64,000 nt of DNA from Melastoma dodecandrum (taxonomy: Eukaryota; Streptophyta; Magnoliopsida; Myrtales; Melastomataceae), in NCBI GenBank assembly GCA_029817715.1, contig JARUPY010000331.1, positions 62,001 through 126,000 of the forward strand, read 5' to 3'. The notes under the pieces are model-generated. The model did no database searches. It worked only from the letters and a program-made list of their open reading frames with translations, and was not told the origin of the DNA. Positions 33,420 through 46,500 of this stretch are shown in pieces (position 1 is the stretch's first letter; the number at the start of each line of letters is the position of its first letter). Both the position numbers and the translations under genes were made by a program.

Positions 33420-33987
33420 TCACCAACTTTTTAACACGTGAAATGTAAAACTCCATTTGAACTTGCTGTAGTTGATGCATGTAGAGAGGTCCTTTTTTGT
33501 TCATTGTTTTATGTGGTACTTGTTGGGGACATGACCGTGCCGGTCTTAGTTGCTGGAAATGTACATTTGAAACTGTTGTAAAACGAGCCAAGAGGGTGCT
33601 CTGTTCCTGATGTAAGACAGTTCACATTTTGTAAACTACAGATTACCACGGCATTGTAAAAAGTAGCACCATAGACTATGCTGAAACTCTGTTATCTTAA
33701 GCTTACACATTTAGCATACCATAAACAGAGTTCTCTTTGTAAATTACATGTCCATGCGTGTCCGAAGTACTTTCGTTGCAACCGTTGCCTACCTTTCTGC
33801 AGTCCACAGTAGACAGTTCATGGCGTTGAATGCTGCCGATACTACGTTCCCCATTACAAGACTGAACGTTGAAATTTCGTCCCCTCTCGTTTCGGAACGT
33901 AACATTAACACGATCAGCATCCTTTCTCTTCAACTCCTCTGTTCCGCAACTTCGCTCGAGCTCCGCTGTCAACTTTTTAACTGTCTT

Positions 33988-35985
33988 CTACAGTGTACGA
34001 AATGTTCCATCCGTCTTCCCGGCCAAAAAATACATACGTCTGCAATCTGCCATGAGAATACCCTGCCGCAAATCAGCCACATCAACAGGATATTCCTGGC
34101 TTGTAAATCCTTCAGAGTAAATCACTTTGGCTGTCCTAGTCCACCTTTTCATGACCAGATGCTTCGGTATGTTGACGAAGCCTTCTACTTTCGCTATGTG
34201 GAATATATGAGAACACGGAAATCCAAAGGTTTTGAAATGTAAGCAGATGCATGTAAGTTCGACTGCATTCTTCGAAGATGATACTTGCACGCACCTATGC
34301 TCACCTTCATAACATGACAGTATGTAGACGGTCGCGATATTCCCGTCGAGTACATTTTCGACGTAAAATCTCGATTCCTTTTGCATCTCACTCTGAACCT
34401 TACGGAACGATGTCATGGTGTACAAGCAACGTGCATCCTCCTCAAGTCGACGCAACATCGTAATTGGCCTGAACGCCTTCTGCGATGAGTTGAAGTCCTG
34501 CTGATATTCCTTGTGACGAAGATCAACTACCGCACGCTCAAAGTTATGCACAAAATCATGTAGTTTGTGTTTCGCATTCACATATCCCTTCATAAACCGA
34601 TGCATTCGTTCGCAGCGTTGAGTGCTTCTAAGCTCAGCCCAAAAATGACCATGTAAATACGTTTGCCACAACATATGTCTGCATACATAAATCTGTCGCA
34701 ACCATCTATTGCTTACCGATCCTGTATGTGATACCACAGTCGACCACTCCTCTTCAACTTCTTCAGATGGTCTACTGCTGTACATGAAGGACGATATACG
34801 GGCTCGCAATCCCGGATCTTGTACGCGAAGGGAAATGTTCCGGCTAAAATGCCATACGGATGGCCAAACTTCTCTAACAGATGCAATCATCGCACGGTCG
34901 GTGTCCGTGACAATGCTAATCGGATGTTTCCCTCCCATTACCTGCGTATGAGTACGGAATAGCCAAGTGTAGTCATCAATTGTTTCAGAAGTCATCAAGG
35001 CAGCACCAAATACAGTAGTTTGATGATGATGGTTAACTCCCACGATGATGACCATTTGCATCCCATATTTGTTCGTCTTGAACGTAGAGTCTAGAGCTAT
35101 AACATCGCCGAAAGCCTGCTAATCAGCTATGGATGTACTATCGGCCCAATACATGCGACTGACTTGGTGATTTTCAACAAAAGTTTCAAAGGTCATACCA
35201 CTCTCACTACTCTTCCTAGAAAGGAGGTAAGCAATGACGGAATCACAAGTACGAAATTCCCGGGCTGACTCTTCCTTTAGCTTTCTGTTATTGAGGTCCT
35301 TCATCAGGAAACCAACATGTTCGTGTCCCCCGGATACGTGTACAAGTAGTCGCATAATGTCACACTGCCTGAATCCAACATCGAGCATTCGGCGAACAAA
35401 TGTCATATCTTGCTCGGAAATCTTGCGCCTTTCCCGCATCAAATATGACAAACCATTGCTCACCATTTCATGATTGTGTTCCAACTTAACCGCAACCAAA
35501 TTCCATTGTCCGTTAATCTCGACTCTAGCTTTAAAGAAACAACTGCAACCTGTCTGCACAGGTCCTAACCCGACTATGTTCCGTCAACACATGGGAATCA
35601 GAACAATCACCTTCCCTTAAGCAAACCCACTTTCTCATAACGCATTCACCGTTTCGAAGCTTCTGACGATCTCTTCTCCTAACTGAAAAGCCACACCTAC
35701 AATCACGGATATCAGGTCACGCTGGACAGATTTCCTTGCATAATTGGAGGCAAACAGATTGAAAAAGTGAGGACACGGAACCTCACCAAAACATGGGTGC
35801 TGCTGGTTGAAGACACTATCCATTTCTTCGAAGAACATAACATAGAGAGGGTATCCCGTAATGCCGATATCGTAATGGGCAAAACACATCTGCTTCCACA
35901 GAATGTAATGGGCAAACGAAGATGCTTGATCATAATATACTTGGTTTGCAATGCTTTCTGGTTTCTCAGGCAAACACTCTGGCAT
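33988..35985 (-). pseudogene. FAR1/FHY3-like MULE transposase (Jittery-type), broken
   Basis: Reading leftwards, a FAR1 DNA-binding domain is split over three frames: FFNLFASNYARK; then CGFSVRRRDRQKLRNGEC and MRKWVCLREG; then GPVQTGCSCFFKARV with KLEHNHEM. The transposase core follows, with FGDVIALDSTFKTNKYGM (first Asp), VMGGKHPISIVTDTDRAMI (second Asp) and a candidate Glu in AELRSTQRCERMHRFM. A SWIM zinc finger closes it (CICLHFKTFGFPCSHI). Only one in-frame TAG (35119-35121, between SIAD and QAFGD) and two frame changes in the FAR1 part break an otherwise complete protein. It would bind the element ends and cut them. FAR1 and FHY3 light-signalling factors descend from this type. Confidence 0.85.
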
Positions 35986-36189
35986 TCACTGTTGTTCCGG
36001 GAGGAAGGGTTATCGGACGTTCAGTCTAAACCAATGAATGACTACGAGAACGCACCTGATGTCAGCATATCGAAGCGGGTGGAGTAAACGGGGATCGCAG
36101 CTCACGTCATTGTGTGAACAATGAAGGGGGTTGGAGTCGCCGATCGGATGGGAGGTTCGGATGGGAAGAACGGAGGAATGCGGCTCCTC

Positions 36190-37005
36190 AAGGACGATTT
36201 CGTCGGGACCACGAGAGGATGGAGTTGGGAGGAGGACGAAGGAGGACGACGAGGACGAAGGCAAAAGTGGGGTAAAATTACAAATGCAAATTGGGAAACA
36301 TTTTAGTAATTTTACCGCATGGGTAAAATTGTAATTTCACACTGAAAGTAGGTTCGATTTTAGGTTCGGAATGTACTGTTCTGTTTAGTAAATTACTAAA
36401 AAATTTAGTAATCGATTACTGAATTTTGTTCAACAATTAGTAAACGATTACGAAAAAAATGACGAAATTAGTAATTGACTAAAGACTTTACTATGTTACA
36501 CAATAAGTTACTAATTTCGGTTACAAAATTAGTAAATCATTACTAAAATCTCCGGACGGCCTACCTGGAAAATTACTAAAATTATAAATTTTACTAGAAA
36601 AAATTAGTAACCGTTACTAATTTTTCACTGTTTGACCATTCGGAAAGTTATTAAACTACGTTTAGTAAATCGGCGGAAAAAATTACTAAACTTTTTAGTA
36701 ACCGATTACTAAAGTTGAACAGTGAAATTTTAGTAACGATTACTAAAAAAAATGTCAAATCACCGTTATTTTTATTAATCGGTTAATAAAAAGTTTAGTA
36801 AATTTTTCGGCCGATTTACTAAACGTAGTTTAGTAACTTTCCGAATGGTCAAACAGTGAAAAATTAGTCACCGATTACTAATTTTTTTTAGTAATTTACT
36901 AATCATTTTACTAAAAAAAGTCGATTTTTAGTAAAGATTACTAAAATTTTCGTCGAATTTAGTAAACAACGTAACGGTTATGTGCACGTACCGTTAGCCG
37001 CTTCC
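36190..37005 (-). repeat. Right terminal inverted repeat of the 9-kb MULE
   Basis: Reverse-complement partner of 28012-28810. The GC-rich inner part ends near 36190, within the 5' region of the FAR1-type transposase gene, so the repeat may include its promoter. The left arm may likewise supply the promoter of the Ulp1-like gene. Confidence 0.85.
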
Positions 37006-37189
37006 GAGAGGGGGCACGATAATTCTTTGGATGGGTGCCACTAAAATCCCCAACTTCAGTTTTCAGGTTAACCACTGTTTTGTACATTAGACGGAAACCG
37101 CTAAAATTTCGCGGGTGGAAGCTTCAATTTTTTACGAAACAGTCATCCATATTATCGTTCAAATACTATAGTATAGTAAAGTAACTGGA

Positions 37190-37940
37190 CTTCGAAAGTT
37201 CGTATTCTCATTTCATAAAGTACGAATGTGTATCGTAAAATTTTATAGGTCATTTCATAAAATTCTAATGGCTTTGTAAATTTGTTTATGTCATTTTGTA
37301 AAGTACGAATGAACTTGGTAAAATCTTACGGGTCATTTCATAAAGTTCGAATGGGCTTCGTGAAATCTTATGAGCTATTTTCTAAAAGTAAAAATGGGCT
37401 TCGTATATTTATTTATGTCGTTTCGTAAGCTACGAATGAACTTTGTAAAATCTTACGAGTCATTTCGAAAAGTACGAATGGACTTCATAAAATCTTACGG
37501 ACTGTTTCGTAAAGTGTAAATGAGCCTCGTAGAAATTTACTGGTCGTTTTGTAAGGTATAAATGGACTTCGTTTCATAAAGTTCGAATGGGCTTCGTGAA
37601 ATCTTACGAGCTATTTTCTAAAAGTACGAATGGGCTTCGTATATTTATTTATATCGTTTCGTAAAGTACGAATGAACTTCGTAAAATCTTACAGGTCGTT
37701 TCATAAACTAAGAATGAGTTTCGTGAAATATTACGAACTATTTTCCAAAAGTACGAATGAGCTTTGTAAATTTGTTTATGTTGTTTCGTAAGCTACGAAT
37801 GAACTTTGTAAAATCTTACGAGTCATTTCGAAAAGTACGAATGGACTTCGTAAAATCTTACGGACTTTTTCGTAAAGTGTAAATGGGCTTCGTAGAAATT
37901 TACTGGTCGTTTTGTAAAGTATAAATGTGTTTCATAAAAT
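37190..37940. repeat. Degenerate tandem repeat, period about 60 bp, with higher-order structure
   Basis: Monomers follow the pattern (T)TTCGTAAAGTACGAATG, then (A/G)(A/G)CTTCGTAAAATCTTACG, then 12-16 variable bases. The identical phrase TTTCATAAAGTTCGAATGGG occurs at 37336 and 37572. TTTCGTAAGCTACGAATGAA occurs at 37421 and 37784. Blocks of several monomers have therefore been duplicated together. CGTAAAATCTTACG is itself a short inverted repeat. No coding potential. Confidence 0.85.
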
Positions 37941-39174
37941 TACAATTAGGTTATCAAGAAAATTACAATTAGGTCCCTTTAGGTTTAGAAGTAAGATTGG
38001 AAACCATTGCCATAGTTTCGTACTTTACAAAAATAGTTTCCTTAAATTTTGTGAAACTTTTTTGTAAAATGTCGTGTTTTCGTACCGACTAGTATAAATT
38101 TATAAAAACGATGTGGTTTTATAATTTTTCGTACTCATAGAAGCTTCAGTGAGTGGAAGTTTAATTATACTCATTGGATATGGGTAACAAATGGGGAAAT
38201 ATCGGTGGTTGTAGAAATATTATTTGTTTTTTGTTCCTTTGTTTCGTTAAAAAAGTGAAGAAGTTGTTCGATTTTACGAATGGAAAGGAAAACTACGACA
38301 ACATTTTTCAAATTCCTTTAACTAGGGTGACCATTAGATTTGGTAAAATCTGAAACAAGTCGAAACCGATACCATAAGGCTAGTTTAAAACAATTTCTCA
38401 AATAGATTAAGTAAATTCTAGGTTTTAAATTTTTGATAACCGATGTTAATTAAGTATGATTCTAGGTTTTCACCTCAAAATTGACCTGAAGAAGTCGGAA
38501 CCTCACATAAAATAATTAATTTATAATGACAAAAAATTAAAAATTATATTTATAAATTAATTTTATTATATAAATTATCATTTAATTATAATAATCGACA
38601 TTACCTTCGGCCTAATTATACTAATCCTGACTAGTAGTTCTCAGGTTTTCGAATTATGTTTTTTCGTTAGTTATATCATTTACTGATGTCTTAGGTCTTT
38701 TGATCGACCAATATTTATCTATGTATTACAAATATGTTAATTAAAATGGGAAAATGGGGCAAATAAATAACTTTTTATTAAAAAAATGACACGACTTTCT
38801 GTGTTTACTAATAAAAATTCTAGGCCATAGATGTCGATGCCATCTGTGGATCAACGGTCCAAAATGCAGGCTCGAAGTACAAGAAGCCCAGTAAGGAGGT
38901 GGGTGTGAAAACACACCAGGCGAAGGCTTACGGGCAAAGAAGTTACCAAGCAACAGGGCTATCAGGCGACAAGGGTCAACGAGGTGATCAAGCGACAATC
39001 AACTGAACGAGCGGGAAAACTCTACTGCGAAGGCTAGTGGGCGATCCGGTTGATCGGTAGCTGTTATGGGAAGATTTTGGACGATCTCATGGCATGAAAG
39101 GAAATTGTTGCCAAGATTGCTCAAATGGAAAGAAGATATTCCTTGAAAACTAAAAACAAGGACGCATAATTTCT
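37941..39174. other. AT-rich intergenic DNA
   Basis: No gene is recognised between the satellite-like array and the LINE. The last 350 bp (38820-39174) are less AT-rich and may be a fragment of another repeat, but I see no partner copy in the window. Confidence 0.4.
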
Positions 39175-40071
39175 TTATGGTTGAAGCTGAAGAGTATTCC
39201 TGTTGAGTTCTTTCACTGGAATGGAGTGCAGTACATTGCGAGGAGCCTGGGGACTCCTTTGCGCATTAATGCTAGGACTTTTTCACGTGGCAGTGTGGGA
39301 AGTGCGAGAGTACAGATTGAGATTGATGCCTCGTTGGAACTGCGTCAGTTTGTGATGATTACTGATACGGAGGGATAGTGCAAGGAGATTCAGCTTGAGT
39401 ATGAGTTTCGACCTCCGCGTTGTCAGTCTTGCTGTGTATTTGGTCATACTTTTGAGCGTTGTCCGCAGAACCCGGAGGCGGCTACTCGTACTGTCAGGCC
39501 TGGGGAGAGGAGACCCAGGAAGGCCCGTGCACAGAGGACTAATGTAGAGACAGAGCGTGCTGAGAACGCTACGGTAGTTCCTCCGGATGTACCGCAGATG
39601 GATGTGAGTTTAGTGAATGCATTTCAGGTCCTGCAGGATACTCATGAGGAGGGAGAGACACGACATGATGTTTCCCCCGGGGAGTTGATTAATAATGCGG
39701 TTGATGTGATTGAGGATCCCGCCCACGATGGGGTGGTAGGAGATCCTAACTTGGCACTTGTGTTGTACGAGGGACAAAGGGACATGGATGCTGTTATACC
39801 TGGGGAGGATGAGTATGTAGATGGCCCGATTTGTACTGTTGAGTCGCCATCTGATAAGGGGAAGAGGACTGCCTTACAGGCAGGGACGTCTGACTACTTG
39901 GGAAGTTGTGCTCTGAATAAGGAGAAATCCTTGAGCTCTGACTTCTATGAGGACATGCGAGCCTATGGAGATGACACTGCTGATGCTGAATCTCGTCCTT
40001 TGTCGAAGCTGACGAAGAAAGAGAAGAAGAAAGGGAAGCATGCCAAGTTGGTTCCGCAGGCACCGTCATAG
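39175..40071 (+). pseudogene. LINE ORF1 (DUF4283 and zinc knuckle), truncated
   Basis: The frame begins with LKLKSIPV, which corresponds to the middle of DUF4283, and continues RSLGTPLRINARTFSRG and ARVQIEIDAS. A TAG interrupts it near 39376. The same frame then gives YEFRPPRCQSCCVFGHTFERCP, a CCHC knuckle, and a long acidic tail ending in a KKEKKKGKHAK stretch. Plant L1 ORF1 proteins bind the element RNA. Confidence 0.8.
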
Positions 40072-40122
40072 GTGCCTCGGGGGAAGTCCTGTGGGACTTC
40101 TAGATGATTTATTCTGTTTCTT

Positions 40123-43100
40123 ATGATGCCTATGTTCGGAGCTTGGAATGTGCGCGGCTTCAATGACCCCTTACATGTCAGTGAGGTACGCAGGCTCATT
40201 TCCATTCATAGGTTATCCTTGTTTGCTCTGTTGGAGACTAGAGTGCGGGCTTCGGTTGAGTTACGGAGTCAGAGTACTTTTCTCTCGTCTTGGCGATATG
40301 TTGTTTCCCATGGTGCCTTTGTGACTTGGAGGATATGGGTATGTTGGGATGCAGTTCGTGTACAGTTGACCGTGGTTGATAGGAATCCTCAGTGGGTGCA
40401 TGCTAGGGTTACATTTGTTGAGATTGGTATCTCTTGTCAGATTACGTTTGTCTATGGTCTGAATGTGGCCAGAGAGCGACGTTATCTCTGGCAGTTCCTG
40501 CGAGACGCTTCAGCTCGATGTGCTGGAGAGCCTTGGTGTGTTATTGGGGATATGAATGTTGTTCGGACGCCATTTGAAAGGCGGGGCGGTGACTTGAGCT
40601 GGCATGGTGAGGATGAGGAGTTCGATGTTGCTGTTAGAGATGCGGAGTTAGAGGATCTACGGTCTACCGGAGAGTTCTTTACATGGACGAATCGTAGAGA
40701 AGATGCTATACTCCGGAAGTTGGATAGGGTGATGGTGAACTTGCAGTGGTTGAGAAACTTCTCCGATTCAGTGGCTCGATTTTTGGCTCCTGGCTGCTCA
40801 GATCATTCTCCGTGCACAGTATGGTTTATGCAGAGATCACAGGGGCGTCGTGTTCCGTTCAAGTTCTTTGATTTCTGGATGGAACACCCATATTATGAGG
40901 CATTGGTTCGACAGGCGTGGTCAGAGTGGTATGATGGGCGGCCTATGTACGTGCTATACAGGAGGCTTGCCAATCTTAAAGCAAAATTGAAGAGGCTGAA
41001 TCAGGATGAACTAGGTGGGTTATCGACGCGGGTCGGCGAGGCGAGATCACATCTCGAGGAGGTTCAGTCTAAGTTGTTAGCCCAGGGTTCGCATGGTGAG
41101 GTATCGCTTGTAGAGCGGGCTGCCGCAACCAGATTTAATTATTTGGCTAGGCTGGAGGAAAGCATGTTGCGCCAGAAGGCCCGTGTTCGCTGGTTACAGC
41201 TCGGGGATCGGAACACGGCTTATTTTTTCAGCATGCTGAAGCGGCGTCACAATAGGAACGCGATTATGTCACTGACGAGGGATGATGGAGTGGTGTTAGC
41301 TGATCCGTCGGAGGTGAGGGATGAGATGATCCGGTATTTTAGCTCCTTATTTACAGCAGCACCTCGTGAGGTACAGATTAATCGGGATATGGTGAGGACA
41401 GTTATATCTATGACTATATCGTCGGAGCAAATTGGTGGTTTGGTGGCTCCAGTTTCGGCGGAGGAGGTGCGCACAGCGATGTTTCAGCTAGGACGCCATA
41501 AGGCGCCTGGTCCTGATGGATACACGGCGGAATTCTTCAAGGGCTCTTGAGAGGTTGTGGGAGGGGCTGGTCACTGAGGCAGTGGAGGACTTTTTTGCTC
41601 GAGGTCGTCTTCTTCGCGAGGCGAATACCATTATCATATCGCTCATTCCGAAGAAGGCGAACCCGACGGCATTGACGGATTTTAGGCTATTTCGTGTTGT
41701 AACACCATATATAAGTGCATCACTCGTATACTGGCGACGCGAGTCAGGGAGGTGCTTCCTGGGATCATCGGTTCGGAGCAGTCGGTGTTTATACCTGGAC
41801 GACAGATAGTGGATAATATCATGGTAGCACACGAGTTGATTAGGGGCTATCATACGGAGAGGAGTCCTCCGAGGTGTGCTTTGAAGATTGACATAAGAAA
41901 GGCATACGACTCGATTGAGTGGGATTTTTTGCAGGTGGTATGGAGTGCTTTGGATTTCCGCATTCATTCATCCAGCTCATCATGGAGTGTGTTACCACGG
42001 CCAGATTCTCCATTAGTATCAATGGTGAGCTGCAGGGCTTTTTCAGCAGTTCCAGGGGAATTCGTCAGGGCTGTCGTTTGTCGCCATATTTGTTTGTGAT
42101 GGTCATGGAGTTATTTTCTTCAATGTTGAGGAAGGGCACAGAGTCACCGGATTTTGGTTTTCATTCCCGATGTCGGAAGGTACGGCTGTCTCATTCGTGT
42201 TTTGCGGATGATCTGCTCATATTTTCTAGTGGAAAGCTGTCGTCCGTACGTTGTGTATTGGACACATTGTTGAGATTTGGGGATCAATATGGCTTGAGAA
42301 TGAATGCACAGAAGAGTGAGATCTTCTTTGGTGGAGTTCCGAAGGAGGTGCAGACGCAGATTTTGGCTGCATCTGGATTTGTCCGAGGGAAGTTTCCGGT
42401 TCGCTATCTTCAGAGGATTGCACGCCGTTGGTAGATGCCATTGCTAGTGTCATTGGACAAGTAGACATCTGTCGTATGCTGGGAGGTTGCAGCTAGTGAA
42501 CTCGGTGTTATTTGCGACTCAGACATATTGGTTGTTTGTATTTCCACTGCCGATGTCGGTTTGCAAGCGGTTGGAGCAGCTCATGTCGAGGTTTTTGTGG
42601 TCGAGTCCATCGATGGAGCACTACAAGGCCAAGGTAGAGTGGAGTACTGTATGCAGGCCGAAAGCGCAAGGGGGGCTGGGCCTTAAGCGGGTTATAGAGT
42701 GGAACCGAGCGACGATGTTGAAGCACATTTGGCACCTCTTCTCGGGTCCGGAGGACTCCGTGTGGGCTCGTTGGGTGAGGAACTATCTTCTGAGAGGCAA
42801 GTCGTTCTAGCAGGTGAGGCCGCCGGATAGGTGTTCTTGGATTTGGAGACGATTATTGACGTTGAGGCACCTTGTTCGTCGACTTATTTCGTGGCTTATG
42901 GGTGATGGGAGTAGGATTTCCTTCTGGTATGATTCTTGGTCACCATTGGGTCCTTTGGTGGAGATCGAGCGATCAGGGATTCCTTATACGATTTATGTGG
43001 CAGATTTCTTTTCGGATCCGAGCTGGCGGAGTTATGTTGATGACGGTGATATGAGGATTCATCGGTATAGGCATGCGTGCTTTGACAGGCTATATGAGCT

Positions 43101-43596
43101 GATCCCGGTTACATGTTACCCATCACCAGGTATACCTGATAAGGTTGTCTGGTCCTTATGGTCCGATGGTGTTTTCACTATTGCTTGTGCATAGAGGTAT
43201 ATTTGCAGCGAATATGAGACTGTTTCTTGAGCTAGCTTTGTCTGGTCTATGGCTGTCACGGTTCTCCTTTGTTCTTTGGCTGGCCGTTCAGAGAAGGCTA
43301 TACACTTCGGATATGCTCTATTCCGTGGGTATTTCTTCTTCTTCAACTTGTACTTTATGTGGAGTGAGAAGAGAGTGATTCAACCACCTATTCTTCACAT
43401 GTTCATACTCAGCGGAGGAATGGCAGTACACTCTTGGTCGACTTGTGGCGCCGAATTTTCCACGTAGATTCAGCGTTATTATTAATCTGCTAGTCATACC
43501 AGCTGGAGCTACCCTACGACATCGTCGGCCCTTCATTCGGGTGTTTGCTGGGTGCGTTTATTATGTGTGGATGGAACATAATAAGCGTCGCATAGG
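40123..43596 (+). pseudogene. LINE ORF2 (endonuclease and reverse transcriptase), frame-broken
   Basis: Codons 1-475 (40123-41550) are open and begin GAWNVRGFNDP, the plant APE-type endonuclease start. They include CVIGDMNVV, LDRVMVN and CSDHSPCTV, the final Asp-His pair of the nuclease. RT begins with HKAPGPDGYTAEFFK and is then broken by a stop at 41548-41550. It continues in shifting frames: IPKKANP, LKIDIRKAYDSIEW, GIRQGCRLSPYLF and the catalytic FADDLLIF. A zinc-binding RVT tail (TLCGVRRE) follows. It was once an active L1 and is now dead. Confidence 0.88.
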
Positions 43597-46500
43597 CGAG
43601 CGCGCGCCCTTCCGGCCTAGCGGCGCGCGGCGGCGGTTACGGGCAACCCGAGGATCCGGGCCCGCTCCCCCGAGGCCCAGTCCGGTCGGCGTTACGGCTC
43701 GAACGCCGGACGCTGCGGAAAGGGGGCCCGGGTTGGGCCTTCCCTTGATTCGCGAACGGGTCTGCGGGGCGTTTCGCCAACCGTCTCCAGTGCCCTGGAG
43801 GCGGCGAGCGAAAGGCTGCGTTAAGGCCTCACTCGCGAACTTCGAGGAGAGCCCAAGGAGCGGCTCGAGTAGCCGTCACCTCACCCCAAATGGCTCCGAA
43901 AAAAGGGGTTGTGGTTTAGTTTAGCTTTGGAAACATTTTATTCGGAGTCGCCACCGACTTAGTTTAAAAATGTGATTTTAAGTCGGAAAAATCAGAGTCT
44001 GGGTTCGGGGATTCCTATTTACTAACCTTAATATCCTACCACATGCGAAAAGGGTGGCGATTTGTCCAAAAAGAGTTAGCTTATGATTGACGGGTGTTGG
44101 GCCCGATCCGGGAGTAGGCCGGACTCTTATCGACGTTTTAACGGGTGTTGGACCCGACTTTAGGTTGGTTTGATTAAAACAAGCATGCGACATTAATCCT
44201 AGAGCCTAAGCAAGCACACAATCACAAGCAATTATTTAGATCAAAAGAGCGGGGAAGGGGCGGTGATTGCGGGCCTATGCACTTGGGCCCGCAATCCGTT
44301 ACAATTGGGCTTAAAATAAAATTCGGGGAGGCCCGCACCTCCCCTTTGTACCTTGGTGAAGGTTGGGGCCGCTTTAGTCTTCAAACCCACGGTTTTTTAG
44401 GCCGGGGTAGAACCACGCGGTTTGATACACGCGTCTTCGTGCGATCTTCGAAAGTTTGAAATTTGATCTTTCGAAGTTGCGCGCTCAGTGTGCATGCAAG
44501 AAAAAATGAGAGTGGTTAATATTGTCGGATTTAAATAAAACTCGCTAAAATTAAGTAAAGTAAGACATGTCTTACTATTCTAATCGGAAATACTCAAATG
44601 GCATATATTGTTAAAAATAATTGCAAAGTTCGCTGTGTTTTACTTGCGAAATAAAGAGGAAGCAGAAGATGATGATAATGTATGTAAAAAAAATGAAACG
44701 TTGCTAATAGTCGAAAGATATAAATGGGCATGAGAAAATAAAGTCACGTGAATTCTAAGAAAAACGTTTAAAGCTTCTGACAATGATAAGGATCATAAAA
44801 GACATATCCTAATCACGTTTTCTAACTACTGCTGCACAAGTTAAAATGTGAATAATAACTTGAAGTAAACTAGCTCGTTACGGCCAATTTATATAACGTC
44901 AAAATAGACTCACCGAGAGGGAGAACTCGTTACCTTTCTGAGGGCTTGTAAATGGGTTAGATTTTGTTCAACCCCGAAGCAGACGAAGAGCAACCAGTGT
45001 TTGGGAGGGTTGTCGCCAAGCCACGAACGAGGGAGGACCGAACACCGAATCTGGGTCTCGGCTGGGTAAGAGTGGGTCGCCGCTGAACGCCCGAGGAAGA
45101 TGGATCCTCCATCGCCATCTTCAAAGGACGCCGAACTGGAAGCGCGTGGGAGGAAGGAAGCCGTCACCGTCGGATCTGAGGTGGGTCGTGGATGATCAGA
45201 GTCGCCGTGGGTCGCCGCTGAGGGGGATTCATTCCAGAGCTCCAGATCTGCGGAGAGTTAGGGTTCTTGCCGGCTGTAGCCGCTTGGGCTTGCTGTGGGT
45301 TCGCCAAGGAGACGCCGGGAAGCGGTCGCGGGGGAGGTCTGGCCACGGCTGGAGGCCTAAGAGAGGAGAAGAGAAAGGGGAGCCGCCTTGGGGTTTCGCT
45401 GCCGCCATGGAACCTCTGGGAATCGAGGTCTGGGATGGGAGTTTGGGGCGGCCGTTGTCAGGAAGCGGATCTGGCCGTGGAAGGTGGCGCCTTGGGCGGA
45501 TCTGGAGCCGAAGCGGTCAGGAACGTCGAACGGAGGCCTGGGTTTACTGCCATCGAGTTGTGACTGGGCTGATTCCGAGGAGAGGAGGCTGGAGCTTGGC
45601 GCTTGAGTTTGAGGTAGCTTTGCCGGGGACGGGCTGTAGGGGGACCGGAAAACTGAGATGGGAGAGCCGCCTTGGGGCAGGAGCGTCCGGGAGATGGTTC
45701 AGCTGGGGAGACTCCGGGAGCTCCGTGGTGATTGAATCCGAGACGGCTGGCGGCGCCACTGTGGGCCTGTCCCCGGGGACGAGGAGGACTAGAGAGGGCT
45801 TGAGTCGCCGTCGCCGTGGTTAGGTATGGGAGATCAGTTGCCGGAGGAGAGAGGAAGTGCTGGGCGTCGGCGGCGAGGATGGAATCGACAAGGAACGCCG
45901 CTCGGGGAGGTGGGAAGACGATCATGAGTCCCTCAGCAAGCTTTGCAAACCCGGTGTTATCAAGGGAGGCGAAGCAGCCATCGGCTGGACTCGAGGGGAA
46001 CTTCGTCGCCGCTGCAAAGAGGGAGGATCCTTGCCGTGGGGAACTTGTTCTTCGACAAGGCACCGGGACACTGCTGGACGGAGCTGGGGACGCCGAGAAG
46101 CTGTCTGAGCATGGGTGTCATGGGGGGAAGGCTGCCGCTGTGGATGCTGTCACCGGAGTGCCGGGGACAGGTTGCCGTTGCTGGGAACGCCAGAGAAAGG
46201 AGGTTTGGGAATCCACCGTGGTTGGGGGTCCACTGAGGCTGAGCTGGGGGATGCTTTAAGTAGGTAAAGTGAGAAGACTGCCTTGGGGTGCTTGTTGTTG
46301 TTGCTGGAACGGGTATTTTTGTTGTTCTGCCGTTTGTTGCGGATGTGACCGCTGCTGGTGCAACTTTGGCGCTGTTGTGGATTCGCTGCTTCACAGCTGT
46401 GAAACTGGTTTGCCGCTGCAGAATGCTGGTGCAGCCAGGGAGAACGGGGAGGGGAGAGTTCTAGGAATCGCCTGGTCCCCTCTACTGCCGCTAATGACGC

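Larger units (their letters stand above)
28012..37005. mobile_element. 9-kb Mutator-like element with Ulp1-like gene and FAR1-type transposase
   Basis: The two ends are inverted repeats beginning GGAAGCGGCTAACGGTACGTG (28012 rightward; 37005 leftward). They stay alignable for about 800 bp. The flanks GAGAAGGGC (28003-28011) and GAGAGGGGG (37006-37014) could be an imperfect 9-bp target duplication (7/9). Inside are a Ulp1-protease-like gene on the plus strand and a FAR1/Jittery-like MULE transposase on the minus strand, converging near 33.4-34.0 kb. This composition matches the KI-MULE type described in plants. Both genes carry stops or frame changes, so this copy appears non-autonomous now. 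Confidence 0.85.

Noticed and set aside
43601..43930. Ribosomal RNA-like GC-rich block
   Set aside because: The composition recalled rDNA, but I could not match conserved rRNA segments, and the block is simply the outer end of the LTR, repeated at 54015-54340.
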